From: Tannerella forsythia
GTDB taxonomy: Bacteria > Bacteroidota > Bacteroidia > Bacteroidales > Tannerellaceae
Length of the DNA: 56,288 nucleotides
Assembly (NCBI RefSeq): GCF_003860135.1
Contig: NZ_RQYN01000014.1
Location: forward strand, 1 to 56,288
Direction: 5' to 3'
Shown: positions 17,407 to 26,849 of the stretch, one piece after another
Layout: each line of letters begins with the position of its first letter
Numbering within the stretch: position 1 is the stretch's first letter
Notes under the pieces: model-generated
The model's input: only the letters and a program-made list of their open reading frames with translations
Databases searched by the model: none
What the model was told of the DNA's origin: nothing
Translations under genes and position numbers: made by a program

Positions 17407-19800
17407 ATGTTGTTAAGGCGATTAAAGAAAAGTAAATCATTGCGATTAGTCAACTTATTGGGACTATCGGTTATTTTTGCGTGTCTGCTACTTTCGTATG
17501 CCTATATCTGCAAGGAAACAAGCTATGACCGGTTTCACCCGTATGCCGAGCAGATCGTCCGGTTATCTTTTCGGACAGATAACGAACCGATCGATGTGCG
17601 TATTCACGGATTCGGACCATCCGATCCGGCATTAGCAGGCATTACAGGAATAGAAGCCGTCGTCAGAATGCACAAAAGCGAGAGTGGAGAATTGCGGCAC
17701 GAAGGAAAAAATTACCTGACGGATCATTTCTATTTTGTAAGTAAAAATTTCTTTGAAGTGTTTGATTTTAGTCTTTTGAACGGTGATCCGCATACCGTCC
17801 TGAACGCTCCGGAGAAAGCCGTAATCAGCCGCAGTTATGCCAATCGACTGTTTGGCGATACTTCCCCCATAGGGAAAGAGTTGGAGCTTGTTAACGGACG
17901 TAAATTTGCCGACCGTAAAGTGTTTATCAGCGGCGTTTTTGAGGATTTTCCGGAAACGTCTCACTTCCATACGGATTTACTTGTCCATTTACCGGACGAT
18001 GCTATAAGTTTGTTTTCATACGTTTATCTGTTGCTTCATCCTCAGACCAATATGACAGACTTGGAGCAAGGTATTGCCGCCAATCTGGAAAAACTGAACA
18101 GCAATGCTCCGCGTAAGGTATCTCCCTTGTTATTTCCGCTAACCGATATTCATTTGCATAGCCATTTCCAACGTGAACACGAACCGAATGGAAACATTTA
18201 TTACATTTACTTGATTATCGGTGCTAACTTGCTATTGTTACTAATTGTGCTCTTCAATCTTTGGCTGAATGCCGGACTGATTTTTTCGTTCAATCGCCGA
18301 TATTATCAGTTGTTACGGCTTAACGGAGCATCGTCATGGCGCGTCTTTTGGGACGAATGCTTGCTGGCGATCATTCTGGGAGGCGCAGCGGTGTTTGCCG
18401 GGCTGCTTTCCGCACAATCGGTGATGCCCGATTTATTTTCCGAAGCTGTATCAAACACAAAGGCTCTAATCTTGCTTTGTACTTTATTTCCGATCTTGGT
18501 GATGGTAACGTCTGTCATACCGGTTATCCGTCATATGTCTTCTACGCGCTTTTTAAGTATGCGCTTCCATCCTCACGGTGCGGGATTTGCTTTATCGAAT
18601 ATCAGGTATATGTTGATCGGGCAATATGCGATTGTTATGTTTGTGGTCATTGTGAGCGTCTGTATTTCAAGACAAATCGGGCTGATTCGTATCAGCCAGA
18701 TCGGAGGTAAAGAGCGAACTATTTTGGTGATGAGAGAACAGCCGTCGAGCGTGATACGAGGCTACGGGTTGTTGAAAGCCGAATTGGCTAAGCATCCCGA
18801 GATTCATCGGGTTACCTCGGCTATGCAGCTGCCCGGCTCAGCCATTCGGGACGGCGTGTATGTACGTACTGACCAGGAAAGCGAAGAAGAAGGTCGACGA
18901 CTTCCTGTACTCGTTGTCGGTGAAGATTTTGTTCCATTCTTCGGCATTCGTCTTCTCTCGGGAACAGATTTTAGCAAAGGATTACATACCCTCGAAGAAG
19001 AAGAGCAAATGCTTTTTGACTCGATAGACGGCCAACCTGCACCAGACCTAACGGAAGAATATATTATTAACCGAAAAGCGGTGGAAGTGCTTGGATTTGA
19101 AACACCGGAAGAAGCTGTCGGGCAACAGCTGCATATTCGTCATGGGAAAGGAGGGATCGATTATATTAATAAAGGAACAATCGTCGGGGTAACGGAAAAT
19201 TTCAACTATACGACGACTTATGACGATGCGATCCCTCAACTGCTACTGCAACGTGCCCTCTTTCAACATTGCCTGATGGTCTACCTCTCACCCGATAATA
19301 CGGAAGAAGCTCTCCGCACATTTAATCGTGTCTGGCAGCAAATTAATCCGGATTATCCGGCACACTACACTTTTCTGCACGATGTATACGACGGCATCTA
19401 TTACAACGAACTGCATGCCGAACAACTGACCCATATCTTTTCTGCACTATGCTTGCTGGTGGCTACATTAGGCTTGATTATTGTAATGGCTTTCATCGTG
19501 AAACGGAAGACAAAAGAGATAGGTATCCGTAAAATAAACGGAGCGCAGCCTTCGGATATTCTTCGTATGTTGAACTATCGCTTTGTACTTTGGATTGGAA
19601 TCGCTTTTTTGTTAGCCGTACCGGGAGCTTATTTCGTGTTGGTGAAATGGTTGGAAATCTTTGCTTTCAAAATCTCACTGGATTGGTGGGTATTCCTATT
19701 GGCAGGATTGTGTGTACTGCTGCTTTCGGTTGCGGCCGTTTCGTGGCAAAGTTTGCGTGCCGCTACGATCAATCCGGTTAAAACGCTGAAAAGCGAATAG
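17407..19800 (+). CDS. FtsX/MacB-type ABC transporter permease
   Basis: A 797-residue permease of the large Bacteroidota type with two FtsX modules. An N-terminal helix (LRLVNLLGLSVIFACLLLSYAYICKETSYDRFH) precedes a MacB-like periplasmic domain (about 45-255). Three helices follow (about 265-375), then a second helix-periplasmic-domain unit (about 400-665) and three C-terminal helices with MAFIVKRKTKEIGIRKINGAQPSDIL near residue 695-720, the FtsX signature. These proteins need a separate ATPase and often move lipoproteins, peptides or drugs, or transmit mechanical force. No ATPase gene is adjacent, so the partner must be encoded elsewhere. Confidence 0.88.
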   Translation: MLLRRLKKSKSLRLVNLLGLSVIFACLLLSYAYICKETSYDRFHPYAEQIVRLSFRTDNEPIDVRIHGFGPSDPALAGITGIEAVVRMHKSESGELRHEGKNYLTDHFYFVSKNFFEVFDFSLLNGDPHTVLNAPEKAVISRSYANRLFGDTSPIGKELELVNGRKFADRKVFISGVFEDFPETSHFHTDLLVHLPDDAISLFSYVYLLLHPQTNMTDLEQGIAANLEKLNSNAPRKVSPLLFPLTDIHLHSHFQREHEPNGNIYYIYLIIGANLLLLLIVLFNLWLNAGLIFSFNRRYYQLLRLNGASSWRVFWDECLLAIILGGAAVFAGLLSAQSVMPDLFSEAVSNTKALILLCTLFPILVMVTSVIPVIRHMSSTRFLSMRFHPHGAGFALSNIRYMLIGQYAIVMFVVIVSVCISRQIGLIRISQIGGKERTILVMREQPSSVIRGYGLLKAELAKHPEIHRVTSAMQLPGSAIRDGVYVRTDQESEEEGRRLPVLVVGEDFVPFFGIRLLSGTDFSKGLHTLEEEEQMLFDSIDGQPAPDLTEEYIINRKAVEVLGFETPEEAVGQQLHIRHGKGGIDYINKGTIVGVTENFNYTTTYDDAIPQLLLQRALFQHCLMVYLSPDNTEEALRTFNRVWQQINPDYPAHYTFLHDVYDGIYYNELHAEQLTHIFSALCLLVATLGLIIVMAFIVKRKTKEIGIRKINGAQPSDILRMLNYRFVLWIGIAFLLAVPGAYFVLVKWLEIFAFKISLDWWVFLLAGLCVLLLSVAAVSWQSLRAATINPVKTLKSE

Positions 19801-19840
19801 AAACTTATTCAAAAGAATATAAAAAACGTTCCGAAAAACT

Positions 19841-19888
19841 GACTGTCGGGCGAAAGCGCATATATGCTGCGTGTTTCACCCGATAGTC
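19841..19888. terminator. Hairpin between convergent permease and dnaA genes
   Basis: Long imperfect stem: GACTGTCGGG / CCCGATAGTC outside, GAAA/TTTC and CGCA/TGCG inside. Read on the minus strand it is followed by CAGTTTTTC, so it most plausibly terminates dnaA. It may also stop permease transcripts. Confidence 0.65.
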
Positions 19889-19930
19889 AAACGACATATT
19901 CTTTTATTTCAATTAATTACCGGTTGGATA

Positions 19931-21334
19931 TTAGTTTCTTAAACAGCCTTCAATGGTTTCCACGGTCGAACGGAAAGTTTTATTTATTTCCATTTGATCT
20001 TTCACAGTCTTACAAGCATGCAAAACAGTGGCATGATCTTTTCCTCCGACGATTTTACCGATATGTGAAAACGACGACTCCGTGTATTTTTTGGCCAGAT
20101 ACATCGTGATTTGACGTGCCTGTACAATTTCTCTTTTTCGTGAGGGGGTTTGAATCAGCGCCTCCTCGAGGTTAAAATAGTGACATACGGTCTCTTGAAT
20201 CTTCTCGATAGAGAGCTGCTTCTCCTCGATTCTTACCGTCTGGGCAATCACCCGCTGAGCCATTGCCATATCGATACTTTTGTTGTTTATCAACGAATGG
20301 GCCATGAGAGAGACTAAGACGCCTTCCAGATCACGAACATTATCCGTTACGTTGTCAGCGATATAGTTAAACACATCGTCGTTGATTACTAATCCTTCGT
20401 GGGCGATCTTGTTACGTAGAATTTTTCTGCGCAATTCCGGATCGGGACGTCCCAATTCGGCCGTGAGTCCCCATTTCAGACGGGTAATCAGTCGCTCTTC
20501 CATCCCTTGCATATCAACCGGAGCCTTATCCGATGTCAGCACCAGCTGTTTTCCCAGCTGGTGTAGGTTGTTGAATATGTGAAAGAAGGCTTGCTGTGTC
20601 TTGACGAGTCCCACCAACTCATGGATATCGTCCAGAATCAAGACATCCAGACTTTGATAAAAATTCAAGAAGTCGTTCGATGTATTTTTTCGTACGGCAT
20701 CCGTATATTGTATGCGGAAACGGTTAGCCGACACATATAATACACGTTTCTCGGGATGTAACTCCCGAATGCGAACACCGATGGCATGACAGAGGTGAGT
20801 CTTTCCGACCCCTGACGGCCCATAGACAAACAACGGATTAAAGGTTGTTTTTCCCGGATCGTTCGCAATAGCTTCGCCGGCTGTCCGTGCCAATTTGTTG
20901 CTGACTCCTTCGAAGAACGTTTCGAAAGTATATTTCCGGTTCAATTGTGAATCCAGATCTTGCGGAGCCACCTGTGAAAAGGGGGTGAACGGGACTTTGT
21001 TCACATCAAGCGGCGTATTCCGTTGAGGAGCGGCAACGCCGTTTTCGGTCGGGTAATCTACCGTACCGTTCGAAGAACCTTGATCAACCATTACGCGGTA
21101 ATTCAGAATGGTTCCCTCGCCAAAGACACGAGGAATCGTCATCTTGAGTACACTGACGTAGTTTGCTTCCAGATATTCGTAAAAGAAAGGACTGGGTACC
21201 TGAATCGTGACCTTACGATCTTCGTAAGACAAAGGGACAATTGGCAAAAACCATGTTTTATAAGCCGCTTCCGGTACAATATCCTTGATAATGGACAAGC
21301 ATCTACTCCATAATAATTGACAGTCTGATTCCAT
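19931..21334 (-). CDS. dnaA: Chromosomal replication initiator protein DnaA
   Basis: A 467-residue AAA+ initiator. Domain I about 1-85, variable linker about 86-130, AAA+ domain with Walker A GPSGVGKTH (172-180) and Walker B LILDDIH (232-238), and arginine-finger region MEERLITRLKWGL. The C-terminal DNA-binding domain ends with the helix-turn-helix signature GKIVGGKDHATVLHACKTV. It opens oriC in the ATP-bound form. It stands alone, not with dnaN or recF, and its flanks show no cluster of TTATCCACA boxes, so the origin is probably not here. Confidence 0.98.
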   Translation of the reverse strand: MESDCQLLWSRCLSIIKDIVPEAAYKTWFLPIVPLSYEDRKVTIQVPSPFFYEYLEANYVSVLKMTIPRVFGEGTILNYRVMVDQGSSNGTVDYPTENGVAAPQRNTPLDVNKVPFTPFSQVAPQDLDSQLNRKYTFETFFEGVSNKLARTAGEAIANDPGKTTFNPLFVYGPSGVGKTHLCHAIGVRIRELHPEKRVLYVSANRFRIQYTDAVRKNTSNDFLNFYQSLDVLILDDIHELVGLVKTQQAFFHIFNNLHQLGKQLVLTSDKAPVDMQGMEERLITRLKWGLTAELGRPDPELRRKILRNKIAHEGLVINDDVFNYIADNVTDNVRDLEGVLVSLMAHSLINNKSIDMAMAQRVIAQTVRIEEKQLSIEKIQETVCHYFNLEEALIQTPSRKREIVQARQITMYLAKKYTESSFSHIGKIVGGKDHATVLHACKTVKDQMEINKTFRSTVETIEGCLRN

Positions 21335-21698
21335 ATTTTAACAATATATAAATAATCTCACAATATCCAATTCGATTTTCGAGTTGTAAAGGTCGGCATT
21401 ATTTTCAAAATAAAAAATGAGGTGTGTCCCTACATAAGCAGGTTGAGCGTCAGTAGGCGATTGTATCATAGCTGTTTGTGTATATTGTGCTGATTCTTTA
21501 TGCCTTATGACTGCTTCGAGAACATGACTTCTTGATAATACGGCTATTTTATGCCGGCGTGTTCTTTTTTACACATTGCGTAAGTTTTTCTTTGTTTTCC
21601 GGAAAACTCGCCAATAAACCGTCTGCGGTGCCATTTTCAAAAAAACAAGTGCCTTTTTAAATATAGAATGGCTCTAAGTTTGTTTTGCTTTTAAGGAG
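21335..21698. other. Gene-free spacer upstream of dnaA
   Basis: A 364-bp A+T-rich region with no convincing coding frame, RNA gene or strong terminator. A weak minus-strand promoter for dnaA could lie around 21385-21415 (TTTTG with a poor -7 box). No DnaA-box cluster seen. Confidence 0.5.
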
Positions 21699-22583
21699 CT
21701 AAAACAATGAAAAACGAACATACCGTTTCGGGTTCTGTTTCAAGTCAATAAGCAGATCAGAAGCGTTTATAACCGTCTTATTCAAATTGTTATAGAGCAA
21801 TGTGTCGTTAAGTAAAAGCCCCAATGAGTTATCTTTTGCATTTAATTTCGTGGTTGTTTGTCCCAAATTGTCGATCGTTAAATTCAACGACTGAATGCTA
21901 CCTTTTAAATTCAGATTTTTCATTTCCTCACTCAAGGCTGCAAAATTATCCGTTGTCGTTTTTAAATTTGAGGCAATCACCGGCACATCATTACCGAGTA
22001 ATTGATTTAATTGCCGCGACGAGACTTCAAGGCTGGCCGTTGTTTTTTCGATATGGTCTAATGACCGCGAGAGCGCCGGATGGCTGACTAATAATTGCAA
22101 GCTGTATAAGATCGAATCCAATTTGGGGAGCAGGTCGATAATCTGAGGAAGCATTTTCTCTTGTACCGAGGTCATCATATCTTCAGGAGACCGCCCTTCG
22201 ATCGTATCACCGGATTTCAGGTATTCGTCTACATATTTATTCAAATGGATATGCAGTTCTCCTCCGCTCAGAAGTGTTTTTTCCAGAGAAATATAGCTTC
22301 CTTTATTGATGCGCATGCTCTCTTCCAGGCTGATCTCAACCATGATTTTTCCGGTTGTTGAATAGTCATAAGAAATACTGCGTACGAGTCCGACTTTAAA
22401 GCCTTCAACAAAAACAGGACTTGATATGGTTACGTCTTTAACATTCGAGCAGGCGACGTAATAATGATTGGCCGGGCGAAAGAGGTTAATCCCTTTCAAA
22501 TAATTCACACCGATATATAACAATACGAGGCTGATGATGGTTACGATACCGATTGTTACCTCTTTACTAAACTTCATCTTCAT
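21699..22583 (-). CDS. MCE/MlaD family lipid-transport protein
   Basis: A 294-residue inner-membrane-anchored protein with one N-terminal helix (about residues 9-28, VTIGIVTIISLVLLYIGVNYLKG). A single MCE domain follows (about 37-115; VTISSPVFVEGFKVGLVRSISYD), then a long helical C-terminal part with regular leucines. MlaD-type proteins form hexamers that carry phospholipids between membranes with MlaE/MlaF. No permease or ATPase gene is adjacent. It lies 22 bp after the amidase gene, a pairing I associate with Bacteroidales. ATG at 22583 or the in-frame ATG two codons later are both possible. Confidence 0.88.
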   Translation of the reverse strand: MKMKFSKEVTIGIVTIISLVLLYIGVNYLKGINLFRPANHYYVACSNVKDVTISSPVFVEGFKVGLVRSISYDYSTTGKIMVEISLEESMRINKGSYISLEKTLLSGGELHIHLNKYVDEYLKSGDTIEGRSPEDMMTSVQEKMLPQIIDLLPKLDSILYSLQLLVSHPALSRSLDHIEKTTASLEVSSRQLNQLLGNDVPVIASNLKTTTDNFAALSEEMKNLNLKGSIQSLNLTIDNLGQTTTKLNAKDNSLGLLLNDTLLYNNLNKTVINASDLLIDLKQNPKRYVRFSLF

Positions 22584-22605
22584 TTTCTTTCGCTGTTTTA
22601 TAAGT

Positions 22606-23751
22606 TTATTTTAAACGTTTTCCGTCTTTCATCCGGATGATGAAAGCGTCTCGGAAGTCTTTGGATATTTTTTTCTGAATCTTCTGAATTTCTTTGAAGT
22701 CCGATGATTCTCCGTACGTATATTTATAGGTTTTACCTTCCTGATAGAAATCTGCTTTGTAACCTTTCAGTTTGGGAGAATGTGCCGGCAACCGTCTGTC
22801 CGAAGTCAGAATCTGTACTTTATAAACGACTTTTCCGCTTATCTTTTCATTTGCTTCAGGACGAGGCGTCTCTGTCCCTGTTTTCTTTGCGTTCTGCTGT
22901 TCTTTTTTCCGGAGCGTCGGTGGATCTTCGTTGGTCTTTTCGGTTATTTGCGTATTCGTGATTCCTCCCTGTTTACGAACATAATTCCGCTTATAACGCG
23001 AAAAAGCACTATAAATCGCTTTGGCCAATTTGTTTTGTCCTTCGGTCGAATGCATGTAGCGTTCTTCTTCATGATTGGAAATAAATCCCAATTCGATAAG
23101 TACACTGGGCATACTGGTGGCTTTCAGCACGAGAAATCCGGCTTGCCGAACTCCACGATTTACACGCCGGGCTGCTACGAATTCTTTCTGAATCTCCGAG
23201 GCAAACGAGACGCTCTGTTCTACATGCTTATTTTGCATGAACTCGAAAATAATATATGATTCCGAAGAATTCGGATCGAAGCCCTCATAACGTTGTCTAT
23301 AATCATCTTCTAACAGAATAACGGAGTTTTCGAGCATGGCGACTTCCAGATTTTCTTGCGTCTTCGCCAAACCGAGGGTATACGTTTCAGCCCCTTTGAC
23401 GGAGGCATTTTTTTTCTTTAACGAATTGGTATGGATAGAAATAAACAGATCGGCTTTGTTTCGGTTGGCGATATTGGCACGTTCGCTCAACTCTACGAAT
23501 TTATCCGTTTTACGGGTATAAATCACCTGCACGTCGTCGTGTCCGGCCGAGATCAGATTTCCTAACTTGAGGGCGACGGCAAGGTTGATTGTCTTTTCGT
23601 TCGTCTTTACCCCTTTAGCTCCGGGGTCTTTCCCGCCGTGACCGGCGTCGATTACTACGATAAATGTATCTCCTTTAGCTAAAAGAGGCAGAGCAATCCC
23701 GCACAACACACAGATTACCGGTATGACGAAAAGAAACCGTAATCTGTTCAT
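22606..23751 (-). CDS. N-acetylmuramoyl-L-alanine amidase (Amidase_3) with C-terminal SPOR-like domain
   Basis: A 381-residue exported cell-wall hydrolase. Signal peptide about 1-26. Amidase_3 domain about 30-255 with zinc ligands His38 (DAGHGGKDPG), Glu52 and His107 (SIHTNS), and the catalytic Glu in VLIELGFISN. A charged linker (about 260-305) leads to a SPOR-like domain (YKVQILTSDRRLP ... FRDAFIIRMKDGKRLK). It cleaves the bond between N-acetylmuramic acid and the stem peptide; SPOR domains target denuded glycan at the septum, so a role in daughter-cell separation is likely. Own promoter at 23779-23786. Confidence 0.93.
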   Translation of the reverse strand: MNRLRFLFVIPVICVLCGIALPLLAKGDTFIVVIDAGHGGKDPGAKGVKTNEKTINLAVALKLGNLISAGHDDVQVIYTRKTDKFVELSERANIANRNKADLFISIHTNSLKKKNASVKGAETYTLGLAKTQENLEVAMLENSVILLEDDYRQRYEGFDPNSSESYIIFEFMQNKHVEQSVSFASEIQKEFVAARRVNRGVRQAGFLVLKATSMPSVLIELGFISNHEEERYMHSTEGQNKLAKAIYSAFSRYKRNYVRKQGGITNTQITEKTNEDPPTLRKKEQQNAKKTGTETPRPEANEKISGKVVYKVQILTSDRRLPAHSPKLKGYKADFYQEGKTYKYTYGESSDFKEIQKIQKKISKDFRDAFIIRMKDGKRLK

Positions 23752-23778
23752 CGTATATATCTTTTACGAATCATGCAG

Positions 23779-23786
23779 CAAATATA
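23779..23786 (-). promoter_or_regulatory. -7 box (TATATTTG) of the amidase-MCE operon
   Basis: Perfect TAnnTTTG on the minus strand, 27 bp before the amidase ATG and directly after the rplI terminator. No TTG at the usual upstream distance. Confidence 0.55.
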
Positions 23787-23806
23787 GTAATTTCCGAATA
23801 GATATG

Positions 23807-23833
23807 AAAAAAGGCCTCAATGGAGGCCTTTTT
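23807..23833 (-). terminator. Terminator of the rpsF-rpsR-rplI operon
   Basis: Perfect hairpin AAAAAGGCCTC-AATG-GAGGCCTTTTT located 24 bp after the rplI stop, with U-run on the minus strand. Confidence 0.9.
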
Positions 23834-23856
23834 AACATGTATGGCAAATCGGAATA

Positions 23857-24303
23857 TCAGGCTTCCGATATGACTTCGAACGGAATTTCGACCGAAACTT
23901 CTTTGTGAAGCTTCAGCACGGCATGATATGAGCCGACTTCTTTTACCGCATCCTTGATAAGGATTGTCTTACGGTCTATTTCGAATCCTTTCTTGGCCAA
24001 TTCTTCAGCAATCTGAATATTCGTTACTGAACCGAAAATGGTACCGGTCGAACTTGTTTTTGCACCGATCGTCAACGAAACACCTTCGAGTTTTGCAGCC
24101 AATGCCTGTGCATCTTCTTTGATCTTGGCCAGTTTGTGAGCACGTTGTTTCAGGTTTTCAGCCAGCACTTTCCGTGCCGACTCCGAAGCAATCACTGCTT
24201 TACCTTGCGGGATTAGAAAGTTACGTCCGTAACCGTCTTTCACGTTTACGATATCGTCCTTGTAGCCTAAGTTCGCTACATCTTCTTTCAAAATAACTTG
24301 CAT
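23857..24303 (-). CDS. rplI: 50S ribosomal protein L9
   Basis: A 148-residue protein of the usual length. [40 protein letters not shown] is the canonical N-terminal rRNA-binding domain, followed by the long connecting helix and a C-terminal domain ([25 protein letters not shown]). Last gene of the rpsF-rpsR-rplI operon, 26 bp after rpsR. Confidence 0.98.
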   Translation of the reverse strand: MQVILKEDVANLGYKDDIVNVKDGYGRNFLIPQGKAVIASESARKVLAENLKQRAHKLAKIKEDAQALAAKLEGVSLTIGAKTSSTGTIFGSVTNIQIAEELAKKGFEIDRKTILIKDAVKEVGSYHAVLKLHKEVSVEIPFEVISEA

Positions 24304-24329
24304 ATTCTGTCTCCTCTTTACGTTTAAAA

Positions 24330-24608
24330 TTATTTCATCAAATCGGTTACATAGGGCAGCAATGCCAAATGGCGTGCTCTCTTCACGGCCTGTGCCACAC
24401 GGCGCTGAAACTTCAGTGACGTACCGGTGATACGGCGCGGAAGGATTTTTCCCTGTTCGTTCAAGAATTTCTTCAGAAACTCAGGATCTTTATAATCGAT
24501 ATATTTGATTCCGCTCTTTTTGAAACGGCAATATTTTTTCTTCTTTACATCCGACGACATCGGGGTCAGATATCTGATTTCCGTCTGATTGCTATTTGCT
24601 GTTGCCAT
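24330..24608 (-). CDS. rpsR: 30S ribosomal protein S18
   Basis: A 92-residue protein with the S18 core [41 protein letters not shown] and [12 protein letters not shown]. It pairs with S6 on the 30S platform, matching its position 2 bp after rpsF. Confidence 0.98.
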   Translation of the reverse strand: MATANSNQTEIRYLTPMSSDVKKKKYCRFKKSGIKYIDYKDPEFLKKFLNEQGKILPRRITGTSLKFQRRVAQAVKRARHLALLPYVTDLMK

Positions 24609-24610
24609 AA

Positions 24611-24967
24611 TTAATTCTCTTTTTCTGTTTCTTTCGATGCTTTCTTCAAACCTCTTCTCTTCGCAGCATATTCAGCCGCATACTTGTCTTGACGGAAAGT
24701 CAGGAAGCGGATAACGCGCTCGTCGCGGCGGAATTGTGTTTCCAATGTCGTAATCGTTTCCGGATTTGCCTTAAACTCAATCAGCCAATAAAAGCCGGTT
24801 GTCTTTTTCTCGATCGGATAAGCCAGTTTACGCAAGCCCCAATCTTCTTCATTCACAATCTCCGCCTTTTCGGCAGAGAGCACTGCTTTGATTTTGTCTA
24901 CCGCTTCCTTCATCTGTGCGTCAGATAAAACGGGAGTTAAAATGAAAACGGTTTCGTAATTGTTCAT
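24611..24967 (-). CDS. rpsF: 30S ribosomal protein S6
   Basis: A 118-residue protein: [27 protein letters not shown], the [25 protein letters not shown] core, and a lysine-rich tail. The ATG at 24967 was preferred to one 35 codons upstream because the strong promoter at 24996-25025 lies between them and the family begins with MNNYE. First gene of the S6-S18-L9 operon. Confidence 0.97.
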   Translation of the reverse strand: MNNYETVFILTPVLSDAQMKEAVDKIKAVLSAEKAEIVNEEDWGLRKLAYPIEKKTTGFYWLIEFKANPETITTLETQFRRDERVIRFLTFRQDKYAAEYAAKRRGLKKASKETEKEN

Positions 24968-24995
24968 AAATGTTACTGTTTTAAAATTTGCGGTG

Positions 24996-25025
24996 CAAAG
25001 GTAGTCATTTTCTTGACATATCCAA
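24996..25025 (-). promoter_or_regulatory. Full promoter of the rpsF operon
   Basis: On the minus strand TTG (25023-25025), 19-bp spacer, perfect -7 box TACCTTTG (24996-25003), about 29 bp before the rpsF ATG. Confidence 0.8.
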
Positions 25026-25050
25026 CTTTTCGCGATGAAGTTTTTTTTCG

Positions 25051-25058
25051 TAGCTTTG
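25051..25058 (+). promoter_or_regulatory. -7 box (TAGCTTTG) of the Wzi-like gene
   Basis: Perfect TAnnTTTG, 28 bp before the ATG at 25086 and divergent from the rpsF promoter. No -33 TTG at normal distance. Confidence 0.5.
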
Positions 25059-25085
25059 CGGTCGTTTATCATGTAATGCTCGATA

Positions 25086-26624
25086 ATGAAACGATATTTT
25101 CGCTTTTTTTTATGTGTTGCCGGTATTCTTTGCTATATCGGAGGATATGCCGAACAAGCGGATACGCTACGTCTATATACATTATATTATACAGGAGCGT
25201 TCGGCTCCGTAGCTTCGAATGATCTGACGCCTTTCGGTATCGTGAACGGCCGGTACGGCAAAGTTCCTTTGAAAGCGAACAATGGCTATCTGTATGGTTC
25301 CGTATATCATCGGCAACAGTTGGGGAAAGGGTTGGGCTGGCATGCCGGGGTGCAATTGATCGCTTCAACATCGCGTTATCGGAATATATATCTGCAAGAA
25401 CTTTATGCAGAGGTATCGTATAAGAACCGATTTTATCTGAGTGCCGGAAGTCGTGAGGGGAGAGACGATGGATACAATCCGTCGCTTTGGGATCGGCAGT
25501 TGAGCAGTGGTGATCTGGTGCTTTCGTCGAATGCTCGTCCTATTCCGGAGATCAATTTCTATATCCCGCGTTTCCTGACGATTCCGCGCACCGCAGGCTG
25601 GTTGCAGGCGAAAGGAAATTTTGCCGTCGGGCGTTCGTTCGATACGGACTATTTGGAGTCGTTCCGGGGGGCACAGCAGACATACGTTCGGAATGTGTTG
25701 TGGCATCATAAGTCGATGTATCTGCAAATACAAGATACGCGCGGAGATTTTCCCGTCTCGCTGATACTCGGCGCGCGTCATTTCGCGCAATGGGGTGGCA
25801 CATCAACACATCCCAAATTGGGAAAGCAACCTCGATCGGTGAAAGATTTTCTGCGTATTGTGGCGGGTACGTCGGGAGGAAGTGACGCGAGTATTTCCGA
25901 CCAGATCAATGTGTTGGGGAATCATTACGGCTCCTACGATTTTCGTCTGGCCTACGAGCCCGGAGACTGGTCGATTTTCGGGTACTATCAGCATTTTTTC
26001 GACGACCGGTCGGGTATGGAATGGTATAACGCATGGGATGGCCTGAAAGGGATTCAGCTTCAGCTACCTCGTCTGCGATGGATGAATAAGGTGGTTGTGG
26101 AGCGTCTCTCTACGATGGATCAGAGCGGGCCGTTTCATTTTATCGAGTTCGACCATGACAAGTATCCGGGCTACGGAGGAGGAGCGGACAATTATTACAA
26201 TAACGGCGAATATACGACGGGGGCTTCGTATTTTAACCGTTCGCTCGGTTCTCCGCTTCTGATTTCGCCGGAATATAATACAAACGGAGTACTTGGTTTC
26301 CGTCATAACCGGGTACGTGCATGGCATCTCGGCATCGAGGGAGAAGTGTCCGGGAACGTGGCTTACCGGGTAAAAGCCTCTTCGGTCGAGAGTTTTGGAA
26401 CACCGTATGCACCGACCTTGCGTAAGCTGACTCTTTTTTCGATCGCGACCGACTGGCGTTATACTTATCGTTCACGTTGCGCGAAGAAAGAACACGAAAC
26501 ACCCGGCTGGGAGTTCGGAGTAGCTGCCGGAATGGACTGCGGTTCGTTGCTTGGAAATCATTGGGGAATAAGCTTCTCTGTAACAAAAAGCGGAGTGATC
26601 AGCCGCACGTTCCAACGAAGATAA
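25086..26624 (+). CDS. Wzi-type capsule assembly outer-membrane protein
   Basis: A 512-residue beta-barrel protein with signal peptide ([21 protein letters not shown]). Segments recognised from the Bacteroidota Wzi-like family are [20 protein letters not shown], a long run of amphipathic strands, [36 protein letters not shown], and a C-terminal barrel strand ending in RTFQRR. Wzi proteins bind nascent capsular polysaccharide at the surface. No capsule locus is adjacent. Monocistronic: it has its own -7 box and is followed by a terminator. Confidence 0.85.
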   Translation: MKRYFRFFLCVAGILCYIGGYAEQADTLRLYTLYYTGAFGSVASNDLTPFGIVNGRYGKVPLKANNGYLYGSVYHRQQLGKGLGWHAGVQLIASTSRYRNIYLQELYAEVSYKNRFYLSAGSREGRDDGYNPSLWDRQLSSGDLVLSSNARPIPEINFYIPRFLTIPRTAGWLQAKGNFAVGRSFDTDYLESFRGAQQTYVRNVLWHHKSMYLQIQDTRGDFPVSLILGARHFAQWGGTSTHPKLGKQPRSVKDFLRIVAGTSGGSDASISDQINVLGNHYGSYDFRLAYEPGDWSIFGYYQHFFDDRSGMEWYNAWDGLKGIQLQLPRLRWMNKVVVERLSTMDQSGPFHFIEFDHDKYPGYGGGADNYYNNGEYTTGASYFNRSLGSPLLISPEYNTNGVLGFRHNRVRAWHLGIEGEVSGNVAYRVKASSVESFGTPYAPTLRKLTLFSIATDWRYTYRSRCAKKEHETPGWEFGVAAGMDCGSLLGNHWGISFSVTKSGVISRTFQRR

Positions 26625-26646
26625 ACGTTCGGTACATCCCCTGAGC

Positions 26647-26669
26647 AAAGGCGTTTTCGGAACGCTTTT
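26647..26669 (+). terminator. Terminator after the Wzi-like gene
   Basis: Short hairpin AAGGCGTT-TTCGG-AACGCTTTT about 22 bp after the stop; stem of eight pairs with one wobble. Confidence 0.6.
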
Positions 26670-26723
26670 CAGACACCTATCCATCGATCGTAACGAAAGC
26701 GGGGAATCGCCTCCTCAAAAAAA

Positions 26724-26794
26724 ATGAGTAAATTACTCATACGAAAATGAGTAATTTTACTCATTGACGTACCCCTTATACCTCTTTATCTTTG
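26724..26794 (+). promoter_or_regulatory. Promoter with two tandem palindromic sites
   Basis: TTG (26764-26766), 20-bp spacer and perfect -7 box TATCTTTG (26787-26794) form a full promoter for the lipoprotein/5'-nucleotidase operon. Directly upstream lie ATGAGTAA-A-TTACTCAT (26724-26740) and ATGAGTAA-TT-TTACTCAT (26747-26764, extendable by one base pair each side), identical in their 8-bp arms. The second touches the -33 box. The dyad centres are about 23 bp apart, near two helical turns, so two dimers of one regulator could bind on one face. Confidence 0.65.
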
Positions 26795-26849
26795 TACCGT
26801 GATTCTTAATAGAACTTTTTGAACGTTGAACCTGTAAAAAAACAAGACA

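Noticed and set aside
21335-21698. Chromosomal origin next to dnaA
   Set aside because: No cluster of DnaA boxes or clear DUE-like layout could be found; only one poor TTTTTACACA match.
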